A DNA stretch of 64,000 nt from Pelobates cultripes (taxonomy: Eukaryota > Chordata > Amphibia > Anura > Pelobatidae): NCBI GenBank assembly GCA_933207985.1, contig OW240917.1, forward strand, positions 112,456,427-112,520,426. Direction: 5' to 3'. Shown here piece by piece: positions 31,795 to 42,756 of the stretch. The first letter of the stretch is position 1, and each line of letters begins with the position of its first letter. The notes under the pieces were generated by a model, which saw only the letters and a program-made list of their open reading frames with translations, made no database searches and was not told the origin of the DNA. The position numbers and the translations under genes are program-made.

Positions 31795-32362
31795 TACACC
31801 AGATATGAAGTGCCCACCCCAAATGTACTATTTAGCACCCAGAAAATCAGAATGTTTACAACTGCGCTGTAAGCGCACTATTAGACACTTTAATTTGACT
31901 CTCAAAATGTACTATTTAACAGATTAGCAGCAAAACAATTAGAATGTTTACAACTGCACTGTAAGCGCACTATTTATGCTTCGATTTGACTCTCAGATAT
32001 GAAGAGCAGGCACCAAAATGTACTATTTAGCAGATTAGCAGCAAAACAATTAAAATGTTTACAACTGCGCTGTAAGCGCACTATTTGACACTTCGATTTG
32101 ACTCTCAGATATGAAGTGCACGCCCCAAAATGTACTATTTAGCAGATTAGCACCCAGAAAATTTGAATGTTTACAAGTGCCCTGTAAGCGCACTATTAGA
32201 TGCTTCGAATTGACTCTCAGATATGAAGAGCACTCCCCAAAATGTACTTTTTAGCAGCTTAGCACCAAAACAATTAGAATGTTTACAACTGTGCTGTAAG
32301 CACACTATTTGACGCTTCTATTTGACTCTCAGATATGAAGTGCATGCTCCAAAATGTACTGC
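31795..32362. repeat. Tandem repeat, about five units of 90-115 bp, near hAT right end
   Basis: Each unit runs AGATATGAAGTGC..., CCCAAAATGTACTATTTAGC, ATGTTTACAACTGCGCTGTAAGCGC and ends in TTTGACTCTC. The second unit lacks its first 20 or so bases. The inner GCGCTGTAAGCGC is a short palindrome. Subterminal repeats of this kind can be transposase-binding arrays in hAT elements. Confidence 0.85.
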
Positions 32363-32456
32363 AGAATTCTTTCCTAAGCTGTCTCTCACAGCGGCAGCAT
32401 CCTCTCCCTACACTAATAAGACCTCATGTGACATGCGGCGCTACGCAACTCCAGCT

Positions 32457-32570
32457 TATATATAGAGGCTGGGTCACATGCTGCACTGGCCAATCACAGC
32501 CATGCCATTGGTAGGCATGGCTGTGATGGCTTCTAAGGGCACACGAGTCAAACGCTTGTTGATTGGCTGC
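32457..32570 (-). promoter_or_regulatory. Candidate hAT transposase promoter
   Basis: On the minus strand two CCAAT-type boxes (near 32488-32494 and 32558-32563) and a perfect 14-bp-arm palindrome (32493-32506 with 32514-32527, arm ATCACAGCCATGCC) precede TATATATA (32457-32464). The order and spacing suit a promoter firing leftward into the transposase. Confidence 0.5.
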
Positions 32571-32772
32571 CCTGCAGCCTTTCAAAACGCGCCATTAAAT
32601 TGCCAAACACCGAACTCCAACCCGAACATACAGTGGTGTGTCTGTGTTCGGGTCTGGGGTCCAAAAAATGCAATGTTCGGTACGAACCCGATCTTTACAG
32701 TCTGGGTTCGCTCAACTCTACATATAATCTCTCTAAAAAAAAGTGTAATTTTTCTTACTGGAAATTCCTTTT

Positions 32773-32900
32773 TCCTTACTATGGTAGCAGTACACTGGGG
32801 ATTTGCTCTTCCCTGGGACATGCATCTAAAAGAAATTAACCATAAAAAGATCCTCCCCCATTAGGTATAAAGTACTAACCGTCCAAGATCCCACAGTTTG
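32773..32900 (-). repeat. DIRS-2 terminal inverted repeat (recombinase side)
   Basis: Reverse complement of 37613-37735 over about 125 bp: shared words are GGTTAGTACTTTATACCTAA and GGGGGAGGATCTTTTTATG. Scattered differences show that the copy is not new. Confidence 0.85.
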
Positions 32901-33059
32901 TAACAATAAAACACTAGAGACCTCATACTGCAAAAATTTATTTATTATCAAAAAAGGGGGAGAAACTTGTACTGCCACCATATTAAGGTAAAAGGAATGT
33001 ACGGTAAGTAAAATAAAAAATAAAAAAGGGATATATCGAGATCCCAGAAAACACTTTGG

Positions 33060-33865
33060 GCAGGAATTAGGCAACCACTGATGTACCACCTTATGCCTAA
33101 AAGCCGCTTCAGAGGCAGAGAAAATGTCTAGCCTGTAATGCTTCACAAAGGTGTTGAATGAAGACCATGTAACTGCTCTGAATATATCCTCTGAGGATAC
33201 AGGGCTTGAGCCCTTTCTGCCCAAGAGGTAGCCAAAGCTCTAGTTAAATGCACTTTTAAAGATGTAGGCAAAGGCAATTTAGAGTAAGTGTAAGCCAATT
33301 TATTTGTATCCACGAGGCATCTAGCCAAACTAGCCTTAGAAGCTATGAGACCTTCACATTTTCCAAAAACTTAACAAAAAGATGGTCTTATCTTCTGAAG
33401 TCACATGAACGATCGATATAAACCCTAAGGGGTCTTCTAACATTTATTATGTGCCAATTTGTCTCCTGTTCAGAGGTTGACAGGTTACCAAAAAAAGGAA
33501 ATATAATTGGATAATTGATACCCTTGACGTGATGACTTTTGAAAGGAAAGATGGTTTTGGATGAAAAACGACTTTGTGTGAAAATATATAGGGAATTCTT
33601 GAGATGAAAGAGCCTGAATTTCACCGACTCTTTTAGCAGGTGTTATTGCTACTAAAAAGGCTGTATTAAGAGACAACAGCTTCAGAGAAATTTCTTTCAA
33701 AGGCTCAAATGGTGCTTCACAAAGGGTTTTAAGAACAACTGACAAGTCCCATGATTGAATGAAATTCCTCTTTGGAGGTCTGATGAAGAATCTCGGACTC
33801 AGAATGTTGGAAGCCAAATTGGCTAAGAGCGAAAAGGTGAACCTTGAGAGTAGATAGTCCCACAT
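33060..33865 (-). pseudogene. DIRS-2 tyrosine recombinase, broken
   Basis: Spread over three minus-strand frames. The core reads SWDLSVVLKTLCEAPFEPLK and AFLVAITPAKRVGEIQALS (first catalytic arginine). Next come HLTRALATSWAERAQAL (the H-x-x-R box) and, in another frame, AVTWSSFNTFVKHYRLDI (catalytic tyrosine). All four catalytic residues are still readable, but at least two indels separate them. Confidence 0.82.
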
Positions 33866-34090
33866 TGAGACTATCCTATAGAAAATTCAAAATGGTATTT
33901 GTAGAAGGTGAACTACCTAGGCAATGATCCTTGCACCAGTGAAGAAATTTAGTCCAGGTTCTTAAATAAATACCAGAGGTAGATTTTCTGGTAGAATTAA
34001 ACAAAAACTGGCATCTTTCATTCTTAATGCCCTTGTGATGAAAAATCAGCCTTGCAGCAACCAGACTGTCAATCTAAACATCTTCAGGAT

Positions 34091-34936
34091 TTATAGGGGA
34101 ATCACTGTGTTCTCCAGGAGACTTGTTGATAGTGGAAGTTCCCATGACCTTAAAGCCATTGTCCTCAAGGCTGAGAACCAACTTTGGTTTGGCCAGTATG
34201 GAACTAATGCCAGAACCAATGCCTTGTCTGTTCTTATTTTTTGTAGAATCCTCGGAATGAGGTTTAACGAAGGAAAGACATAAGCAAGGCTGAAGTCCCA
34301 ATTGATTGATAGACCATCCAGGACCAGTGGAAAGTTTGCACTGAAAACAGAGGCAATTTTTTTCACCTTTGCATTCTTCCTTCTTCCCATAAGGTCTATG
34401 ACCAGCATCTCGAATTTCTTTACAATCTGAGAACATAAAACAGGATTCAGGGACCATTCGTTCTGAGACCATCTTGATCTGCTGAGGTCGTCTGCTATGA
34501 TGTTGTTTATACCCCTTATATGAACAGCTGACAGATCCTCCAGATGATGTTGAGCACAAGTCTTTATTCTTGTGCAGAGAATCTGTAGTTTTCTCACCCT
34601 TTTACCTCCTTGTTTGCTGATATGTGCAACAATACTTTGTTTGTCAGATTGTATTCTTGCTGCCTTTACCTGAATGAGGGATTTTGAACTGAAGAAGGGC
34701 ATAAGAAACGTCATTAATTCTTTGAAATTGGATGACTCTTCTCTTTCTTCTACTGACCATATGCCTTGTCTGATATGATACTCAAGATGAGCTCCCCATC
34801 CTAGATGCGATGCATCGGTGGTGATAATGATCCAATCCTTTATTTGAAATGACAGGCCTGTAGAAAGGAATTGGGTTTCTGTCCACCAGTATAGTTGATC
34901 TTTTACTGGTTCTGAAATCTCCATTATGGAATCCAA
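34091..34936 (-). pseudogene. DIRS-2 RNase H region
   Basis: 281-codon minus frame with IIITTDASHLGWGAHL (first aspartate), SNFKELMTF (glutamate), RIQSDKQSIVAHISKQGG (the usual S-D-N is S-D-K) and NIIADDLSR, followed by the DIRS extension (WSLNPVLCSQIVKKF; PYWPNQSWFS). It should be continuous with the RT upstream; frames are broken at about 34940-34990. Confidence 0.8.
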
Positions 34937-34986
34937 TTCTTCTTCTTTTTTGGACCATTGTGTCAGGATATCCCATTGTAATTGCC

Positions 34987-35897
34987 TTACCTTCCGCTCT
35001 GGCCCATTTTACCGATGGAATTGCAGAAGTGAGATGTCCCAGGACTCTCATGGCTTTTCTTATAGTGCATCTTTTGTCTCTTTGAAGAACTCTGATCTCT
35101 TCTCTGATCTTCTTTTTCTTCAAAGGTAGGTGGATCGACAGTTCTTTTGACTTGATAATAAAGCATAGAAATTGGACGTACTTGCGACTTTTCTAGGTTG
35201 ATGAGCCAATCATGCTCCTTTAAAATTTTGAGAGTGAAATTTACATCTTCTATCAGAGCATTTCTTGATTTTGCTTTGATAAACCAGTTGTCTAAATAGG
35301 GAATGATTGTGATACCTTCTTCCCTCAAAACTCGATGATAGGTGCCAATACTTTTGCAAAGATCCTTGGCACCGAGGAGAGTCCAAATGGTGTGGCTTTG
35401 AATTGATAATAATGAATCTTGGAACCCCTTTTTATGTCAAATCTTAAGTATTTCCTTGTCACCTAGTGAATAGGAATGTGCAGATATGCATCTTTTAAAT
35501 CCAGCATTGCCATAAAATCTCCTCTTTGTAGTATATGCGTCACAGATACAATGGTTCCCATTTTGAAGTGTTGGTATGGATTCATGCTGTTTATACCCTT
35601 CAGATCTAGAATGGGACAGAAATACATATCTGGATTCGGAACCAGGAGCAAACAAGAGTAAACCCCTTGACATTGGCCCTTGGAACTCTTTCTATGACCC
35701 CCATTTTCCATAGGGTCACAGTGGCCAAGAACAAAGCTAGATTCTTTAAACTCGATTGGTAGGAGGATACCAGAAAATTCGGTTTTGGTTGATCTGAGAA
35801 TCTGATCTTGTAACCATTTTTCTACCAGATTTAAAATCCACGGATTTGACGTGGTGTCTCTCCATCTATGTACAAAAGATTTTATCTTTCCTTCCAC
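34987..35897 (-). pseudogene. DIRS-2 reverse transcriptase, broken
   Basis: Minus strand. 35897-35463 carries SCLLLVPNPDMYFCPILDLK and GDFMAMLDLKDAYLHIPIH (motif A). After a break, 35328-34987 carries IIPYLDNWFIKAKSRNAL, in which the last residue of the YLDD box is N. The loss of that aspartate and the frame breaks make the enzyme inactive. Confidence 0.8.
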
Positions 35898-35996
35898 TTT
35901 TATGGCATCAGAATCTTTTCGCTCTATCAGTTCTGATGTCTTTGTGGTTATTAAATCTTGGATCTTTCTTTTGTCTATGAAAAAACATGATCTTCT

Positions 35997-37089
35997 TCAT
36001 AACCTATCATACTGGAAATTCTTATATCCAGGCTTCCTGTCTTGAGGAAGTTCCTTCTTAGTTTCCGACATCTGTGAAATCATTTCTTCCCATGGAGATC
36101 CAAATAACTTCTTCCTTTCCAAAGGAAGTTCGCAAAGTGCCGCCTTAGAGGCGGTGTCAGCCATCCAGGCTTTAAGCCAAAGTGCTCTACAACAAACAGA
36201 TTTTAATCCCATGATATGAGCCGAGAGCTTTATTACTTCTGTTATCATATTTAGAAGGTAAATCATTAGACAATTTAAGGTTTCTGAACAGGTGTACCAT
36301 ATACTTATCTTGTTGATCTACTAGTCAATCTTCTAATGCCTGAATCCAATAGGTCTGAGCTTTAGCTACTGAGGTTCCTGCCAACGCTGCTTTACTTTGG
36401 AAACCTGCAGCTTGGTAAACCCATCTACAAGAGATTTCAGCCCCTAATCAATTGGGTCTTTTAAGCCAGACTCTTCACCAATTGGAATTTTTTTTTTTTA
36501 TATATATAGGTGTGCTTCTTGCATATCTACAAATCTGTCTTCTCCTTGTAACTTGAAAACTTGTTTGAAATGTCTAGAGATAAATGTCCTCTTCTCTGGA
36601 TTTTTCCATTCCCTATTCATGAATTTCAGACTATGCTGCTGTCTTGGCAGGGCATTTCCATTCCCTTCCTCTGGTATATCCTCAGGTAAAGCAATATTAA
36701 CTTCTTTGATAAATCTTTTTAATTCTTCATGTGGAAACCCAAATTCCACCAAGGAAGCATCACTGGAAGTGTCTGGAAATGCAGATGTGGAACATTCACC
36801 AGAAGACAACTCAGATCTAGATGAGGATCTTTTCTGTTTGTCTTTTAGAAATTGGCACTTAAACAAGAGCAGGTGGATTAGCTTTTGAAGCTTCTTGTTG
36901 CTAAAATCTTTCCAGCGTTAAGGACGAACATTGATTGCAGATTATTTTCTTTGTGCCATCTGGTAGAGGTGTAGAACATCTGCTACATGCCAAATGCATT
37001 GTCTTATATGCATTCTTTTTGGGCACTGGAGCAGTCACTGACTTTTTCCATATTTTCAGGACAGACAGGACTAGATATATTGGAATCAC
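35997..37089 (-). pseudogene. DIRS-2 gag-like region, broken
   Basis: Minus strand. 37089-36901 contains a possible zinc-binding module, CSRCSTPLPDGTKKIICNQC. 36866-36498 carries SSSRSELSSGECSTSAFPDT and EELKRFIKEVNIALPED. 36266-35997 ends with RALWLKAWMADTASKAALCE and LERKKLFGSPWEEMI, typical of amphibian DIRS gag C-termini. The pieces lie in different frames. Confidence 0.7.
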
Positions 37090-37612
37090 TTATTTAAAAA
37101 CAATATTTCTAAAATAAAAACCTTAACAGTGATTTTAATGATTGAGACAAAATAAATCTCACCTCTAAAACCTCTGACTTGTGTTGCGGGGGCTGGTGGC
37201 ACGGGAGATCCGTTCTGAGTAGCCTCCATGCACTCAGTAGGACCTGCACAGCTTAATATAAAAAAGTTTTTCAAACTTTGCGCCACAATTCAGAAGTTTC
37301 AACCATGCATTATCGCGCGATCGGAATTTTGGTGGAACAACCTCCCGGGCGAGTGTTCCACCACTGTGCGCATGCGTCCTACACGGGCAGAGATTTGCTG
37401 CCTCCAGGGACCGGCCTCTTGTTCCACTGCTAGCAGCACTCTGCATAAAACAAGCAGCTCCTACCTGCTCTATAATCCTGCAAATTGGAGCATTGCCACT
37501 CAGCTCTCCACCCAGGAGGCTATTAGGCCAGTTCCCCCAGGCATCACCCCATGTGCCTTTCCAGTCTTCCACTCAGCTTCAGATGCTTGTCCGTTCCTGT
37601 TGGAACAAGAAA
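37090..37612 (-). other. DIRS-2 5' UTR
   Basis: About 520 bases, more GC-rich than the surroundings, between gag and the terminal repeat. No gene recognised. Probably holds the element's promoter. Confidence 0.5.
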
Positions 37613-37735
37613 AAGAACTGTGGGATCTTGGAAGGTTAGTACTTTATACCTAATGGGGGAGGATCTTTTTATGTTAATTTCTATATATGTCCCAGGGAAA
37701 AGCACATCTCTAGTGTACTTCCACCATATGTTAGG
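37613..37735 (-). repeat. DIRS-2 terminal inverted repeat (gag side)
   Basis: Pairs with 32773-32900. A (TA)n run (37757-37779) separates it from the Ngaro element. Confidence 0.85.
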
Positions 37736-37779
37736 AATAAATAAATAAAAATTGTGTATATATATATATATATATATAT

Positions 37780-37907
37780 TTGTGTAAGGGGCAAAATAGC
37801 CGTATATGGAGTAAGGATCCAGCATAAGCTTAGGATAGTGTAAAGGGAGCAAGTCGGTTGTGGTGTGCCGATACCGACGATACGGTAGGCCTGTAAATAA
37901 AGAGGGC
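37780..37907 (-). repeat. Ngaro repeat B2
   Basis: 128 bp, aligning base for base with 38093-38220 at an offset of 313 bp. Starts TTGTGTAAGGGGCAAAATAG on the plus strand. Confidence 0.9.
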
Positions 37908-37980
37908 CCACCAAGGAGTAAGAAAGTAAAGTAAATGGAAAGAAAAGAGAAAGTGTTGAAATGAGGAGTGGGTGGGAGGG

Positions 37981-38092
37981 TCATTCTGATGCTGACCTCA
38001 AGCGATATGAGTCAGGTAAGGGGTGTCCCTTATATAGGGGAGTGAATTAATTTAAGCCCCTCCCACAAATACAGGCAAAACTGCCTTAATAC
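37981..38092 (-). repeat. Ngaro repeat A2
   Basis: About 110 bp, nearly identical to 44219-44326; shares CATTCTGATGCTGACCTCAA and TTTAAGCCCCTCCCACAAAT. It directly abuts B1. Confidence 0.9.
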
Positions 38093-38220
38093 TTGTGTAA
38101 GGGGCAAAATAGCCGTATATGGAGTAAGGATCCAGCATAAGCTTAGGATAGTGTAAAGGGAGCAAGTCGGTTGTGGTGTGCCGATACCGACGATACGGTA
38201 GGCCTGTAAATAAAGAGGGC
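38093..38220 (-). repeat. Ngaro repeat B1
   Basis: Copy of B2 at 37780-37907, lying between A2 and the interior of the element. Confidence 0.9.
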
Positions 38221-38299
38221 AAAAATAAATAATCAAAGATTTAATACAGTCAACAAATATATACAAATTAACCAGACATTTCCTTAAATGCATTACAGT

Positions 38300-38740
38300 A
38301 TTTAATTCCTGAAAGGATTTTGAAGGTAGGAATCTAGGACCGAAAGTGGACACCATTTGTTGTGGGTAGGATAGTATGTTATCTCTACTGTTGGTGCATG
38401 TTGACTCATTTCGGAATGTGGTAGAGCCAATAGGTAATGATATATGTGTTTACGTACGTGGGATCGTTGAAGACAATGATCTGTCTGAGTGGTGGTGATG
38501 GTAGTGGATTCTCTGGCCTGAGAAAGGCATAAAAGGCAATGTGCATGGCTGGTAATGGCCGACTTGGTAGTATAATTGAATGGTTGTAGATCTAATAGGT
38601 CCGATAAGGATGAACAGTTGGATGGCTATTGGTAATCTCTGAGAGGAACGTGGGGGAATGGATTCCTGAAAACCTCTGAGTATATTCTTTTCTGGTATGA
38701 TAGCATGAAGTTTATGGTAGTTTTGGCCATAGGTTATCAT
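38300..38740 (-). pseudogene. Ngaro tyrosine recombinase relic
   Basis: The minus strand has NILRGFQESIPPRSSQRLPI followed by LFILIGPI and PCTLPFMPFSGQRI. This resembles the part of Ngaro recombinases just before the first catalytic arginine (family form L-R-G-...-R-L-P-I ... F-x-G-F-F-R-x-G-E). The catalytic residues are not recognisable. Confidence 0.5.
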
Positions 38741-38999
38741 GTGTTGTTGAATGCCTGTAAAATATATAATTAATGGTGTATGAGATAGTTTAAGTTTAAG
38801 GTGGCAAAAATAAGCAAAACTTAGGAGAAATTTTGTGACACAGGTTGAGCTATGTCGTGTTCCAATGAGATTCTTTAAGCCAGGTGAAAAGCTGTGTTAT
38901 GCGTTCTACAAGTATGGGACGAAAGTGCTAGGTGGGATAGTGCATGCTATGCTGCATGAGTATGTCTAATCCATGATTTTGTCTCTGGAACGAAAGAGT

Positions 39000-39440
39000 G
39001 GACGTGACTGTATGGGCGGCTGTAGGAAGCGTATGATGAACATGCCTGGAATATAAATGAGACAGTTGTCGGCAGGGATGTATACCCCCGTCTGGTACAT
39101 GAAAGTGAAATGTGATAAGTGGCCAACCAAGTGAGTTCCCCAGAAACATCATGAACGTATGGATGAGTAGTGGCGTTTGTTGATGATATGATATGTGCTT
39201 AGTTGTCTGAGTAACAACGGATTGATGACTCTGACCATGATTTACCCCATGCCACAGCCGCTGCTACAATGGGGTAGATCTCCCAAAGGGGCTGAAGTGG
39301 TGGAAAAATTTCCAAACCTGGATGCCATGGCCAACAGCCCCAAAGCAATTGTTCCCGGTAGATCGCTGCCAAACCCATGGTATACGCTGCGTCTGACCAT
39401 CTGGTTGGAGAAGTGTCAGACAATCCTGGAAGGAACATGC
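39000..39440 (-). pseudogene. Ngaro RNase H relic
   Basis: The minus strand reads RWSDAAYTMGLAAIYREQLL (first aspartate), LWEIYPIVAAAVAWGKSW (glutamate) and SSIRCYSDN (second aspartate), then FHFHVPDGGIHPCRQLSHL in a shifted frame. Spacing and wording fit Ngaro RNase H. At least one frame break lies near 39190. Confidence 0.75.
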
Positions 39441-39739
39441 TTTTACCATGCCAAGTGGTTAAGAAATCCCCCCCCCATGTGCAGGTCTGCTGTTGCTGAG
39501 GTGTCTAGGCACCTCCTCTGATCGTCATGTTGGAAGTGTGGAAAAAAGGGGAAAGTACTCTGGATGTGAAAGCGTGGTCTTGTGGTATGATTGGCATGGC
39601 AAAATTAAGGAACCTGGTAGGGATTGTAGTTCCTTGTAGTTGTAAGTACTAAGCAGGAGGTAGTGATTGATTTAGTTGAGAATGTTCCCTATTTGTCTTG
39701 TGGTAACTTGCGTGTATGGATGCCGACTCAAGTCATATG

Positions 39740-40462
39740 CCCAGTAATGTGATGATAGTGTCTGCGCCTTCTGTTTCTTATGGGGTACTGGGACGCCCAA
39801 GTGGTCAACCAGACTAAGCTGCCATGAGGCTTCTAGTGAAAAATATGCTTTCTTTGAGCAACAAGAAGTCTTCTAGATAGTGTATGACTGTAATGCCTCT
39901 GGATATGTTATCATAACCAGCACAGAGTATCTGCGAATATCGATAGTAGGTTAATCTGTAGCTCGAAAGTTGAGCAGGGAAAGGATTGCCCAATTTATGC
40001 CATGTAAGTGCCAGTGTGTAGGGTAGATGGTAGCTGTTTACTGCGTTGATGATATTGGTCTTACTTAACCAAGCTTTAACCCATGCTTGAGTGATAGCTG
40101 TAAAGGTAGATCAATGGTGTTGTATAGTAAGAAGGGAGTTGAGACTTGGGGTAGCGGAGGTGTGTGGTGCCAATAAGTCTATGGTTAGTCTTTGTTTAAG
40201 GGAAGATTCCTTGTGACAATACCAATGTGTGTGTTTGGTGCCATGCTGTAAATGGTGGAGATTGGAAGACCACTCTGCAAATCTTGGCTATGAGTGTGTT
40301 TTCAGCCAATGGTTTTGTTGTGCTGACTGTAAGTGAGGGCATGCTATATTCCTTGAAGGTGTGTTTATGATACCTGTATGGGAGCCCTTTGAAGCTCCAG
40401 AGCTTTAGTAAATCTACTACAAGTCTGGAAGGGTGATGAGTCAGTAGTGTTGAAAAATGCAT
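39740..40462 (-). pseudogene. Ngaro reverse transcriptase relic
   Basis: On the minus strand 40462-40196 gives the RT entry region (FQSPPFTAWHQTHTLVLSQG). Further down, GITVIHYLEDFLLLKESIF (about 39900-39845) is the catalytic block with YLED instead of YLDD, followed by GADTIITLLGI before a stop. The middle is scrambled by stops. The enzyme cannot be active. Confidence 0.7.
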
Positions 40463-42179
40463 TGGTGTGTACAGATGGTGAGTACGTTATTTGTAAGTTG
40501 TATTGGGCCACATGGTTTGTCATGTGCCCTGAACCATTTGAACATATATGCAACAGTCTATATGCAATGCAACTACTCATATCAATCGTCTCTGGTAGTT
40601 CAGAGGTGCTGGTACCTGGAGCCTGAGAGTGCTCGTCCATTTGTTTGGGACAGAACCCCTTCTGTATGGGTACCTGCACAAATAAACATCTCTACATATT
40701 CCAAATACCAACCCATCCAAGAGATGGTCAGTTCCCGATTTACCTGGAATCCCTGAATCTGACCATCACAGATACATCATCATACATATATATGCCTTGC
40801 TTCCCCAATGTGCTGGGATCATACGTGCAGGGTTAACATCTTGTGTGTCATAAGAATTGATTGTACCAGGTAACCGAGTTTCGGTTGGTGCTGGTTGTAC
40901 AGTAACGTGAGGCCCAGCCTTGTGAGGGCTGTGGTGACCAACTCGAGATTGCCAGTCTGTCATAAAATTTTTTGGCTCATGAGTTTATGAGTGAGGCTAG
41001 CATAGCCTGGGTGTCACCTGAGTTGATGTAGCTGGGCCTTCCCCTGCCTCCGTGTTGTCCGTTGATGTATGGAGGAGTTTGAATAACTCTGCTTTCCTTG
41101 CTGTAGCAGGGTAGGGGATTTGTCACCTCCTTAGGTCGGTGGTAATGTGTGGGATCGTCCAGGATCTGATTGCTGCAGGACTAGCAACATCTCCTCTGCT
41201 TGAAGGTGTATCAATTCTAGCCGGGGTGCTAGGAAGAGGTGATTCTTCACCATCTTTTGGAGAAATACTTAAATAACAATAAAGATGCAATTATTTGTAC
41301 CCAGGGTTCTTGTACTGGCTTGCTAGCTAAGCCGTAAGGCGAAACGATTAGGCTTGGTGTTTTTTGGTGACTGGTGAGGCCCTGCTAGTTGCCAAGTGGC
41401 TTGAGAGGCTCTATCTATGCTTGGCGCGAGGGGATTTTGTGTGGCCACCGAACATTGTGGCAGGATGTTGGCCTCTCGGTGACAGTAACCAGAAAATAGG
41501 AAGGGGAGTGACAGGTGAGGCCCTCTCTATGATACAATGCGAGGCGGCTAGCTCACGAGTGGCCCGAGGGGTGTATGCCTCCGAGTGTGAGGCGGGGTGT
41601 TGGCCTCGCGGGACCACTAACCGAAGCATAATGCAGAGAAAAAAGGGGGTAATACCTATTGGGCCCTAGAACCCTAATTGCCAGTACACTATTACTATTC
41701 CAGGGAAGGTAAGAGATGGATAACTACGTGAGCAGGTGTATGTACCTGGTAGTATGGTATTGAACCTGACAATCCGTATAGGTTTTTTAGTAGTAACTGT
41801 AACCTGAATGGATAAAACCGTATGGCATAAGGAAATATGGCATAGACCAAGCTTATCTTAATACGTACAGTATATGTGAAAAGTAAAGTGCCATGATGTG
41901 TAAATATTAAACATCGTAGCCATACTGGTTAAATATGTATAAATCTTAACCCATTAAGTGCCGTATGTACAAGTGAAAATGTGGTCTGTCCCCACCTTGT
42001 ATGTTGTATTTCCCCTTGCTAGGGCAAAATCTGTTGCGTGAGCAGCGTGCTGTGAAAAATGTATGTGAACTATATTACCAGTTACGTATATACAGACGCG
42101 TCTGCTACTGTGTAATAATATATGTATTTATACCTGATGTTGATATAGTGCTTGCTATGTGAATTGTTGTATGTCTTAT
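40463..42179 (-). other. Ngaro gag/leader region, not readable
   Basis: Expected to hold gag on the minus strand. Only short frames remain. A duplicated block of about 120 bp is present at 41365-41490 and 41505-41625. Confidence 0.45.
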
Positions 42180-42486
42180 TGAATGGTAGGGGTCAGTGAA
42201 CATGGTGTTGCAAAATGCAAGTGCACTGGAGATCTGCCGAGTGCCCTATAGGTGGCAGTGTAGTTGGATACTGATTGGTATGTGAAATGTTGTTTGTCTG
42301 TTGACCTATAGGTGTAAGTGTTTTGGTGTTTGTAAAACCCCATGAAAATTGTCAATGTACTTGACAGACCTGTAGGTGGCAGTGTTGATAGAACCACTGT
42401 TGGTCTTGATGTGAAATGTAAATTATTGTGAATTAAACCTGAATTTGAGCCCGTGCTGGAGTTTCATTTATGGTTTATGGTTATGT

Positions 42487-42564
42487 TTAACCCCGTAAGG
42501 ACCAAACTTCTGGAATAAAAGGGAATCATGACACGTCACACGTCTTATGTCCTTAAGGGGTTAA
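42487..42564. mobile_element. 78-bp palindromic MITE, TTAA-flanked, copy 1
   Basis: Ends TTAACCCCGTAAGGACC and GTCCTTAAGGGGTTAA form inverted repeats. The TTAA at both ends suits a piggyBac-like mechanism. It interrupts the minisatellite. Confidence 0.65.
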
Positions 42565-42677
42565 AACAATCTTATGTGTAATTTATATTGGCTGGTAAAT
42601 TGTATATGACATGTGAAGACAGTTTTGCTGTTGACCAGTAGGGGTCATAAATGCTGATTGTATGGTAAAAATACCCT

Positions 42678-42756
42678 TTAACCCCTTAAGGACCAAACTT
42701 CTGGAATAAAAGGGAATCATGACATGTCACACATGTCATGTGTCCCTAAGGGGTTA
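42678..42756. mobile_element. 78-bp palindromic MITE, TTAA-flanked, copy 2
   Basis: Near-identical to 42487-42564 in the same orientation. Ends TTAACCCCTTAAGGACC and CCCTAAGGGGTTAA. About 190 bp from copy 1, roughly two minisatellite units, so the pair may have arisen by array duplication and not by two insertions. Confidence 0.65.

Larger units (their letters stand above)
28247..32720 (-). mobile_element. hAT DNA transposon, decayed
   Basis: 4474 bp bounded by inverted ends TAGAGATGAGC (28247) and GCTCAACTCTA (ending 32720), with an exact 8-bp target duplication CATATAAT at 28239-28246 and 32721-32728. The 8-bp duplication and TAG ends identify the hAT superfamily. The interior has a broken transposase on the minus strand, present as two partly overlapping duplicate segments, two tandem repeat arrays, an 18S rRNA fragment and a candidate promoter near the right end. 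The arms near each terminus are rich in GTTCGG/CCGAAC words. Confidence 0.9.
32773..37735 (-). mobile_element. DIRS-type retrotransposon, second family (DIRS-2), broken
   Basis: About 5 kb on the minus strand, bounded by inverted terminal repeats 32773-32900 and 37613-37735. The gene order on the minus strand is gag, RT, RNase H, tyrosine recombinase, all with frame breaks. A sequence near 32945-33010 combines fragments of both ends (TACTGCCACCATATTAAGG) and is the probable internal complementary region. Its proteins are clearly different from DIRS-A, so this is a separate lineage. Confidence 0.85.

Noticed and set aside
37228..37653. A 141-codon plus-strand frame
   Set aside because: It crosses the DIRS-2 5' UTR and terminal repeat on the opposite strand and has no recognisable domain.
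37780..38220. An LTR pair with a 313-bp period
   Set aside because: The order of blocks with the far copy at 44219-44326 fits Ngaro split direct repeats, and the interior holds Ngaro-like RNase H.
40457..40756. Plus-strand frames of about 100 codons
   Set aside because: They lie opposite the start of the Ngaro RT relic on the minus strand and show no homology.
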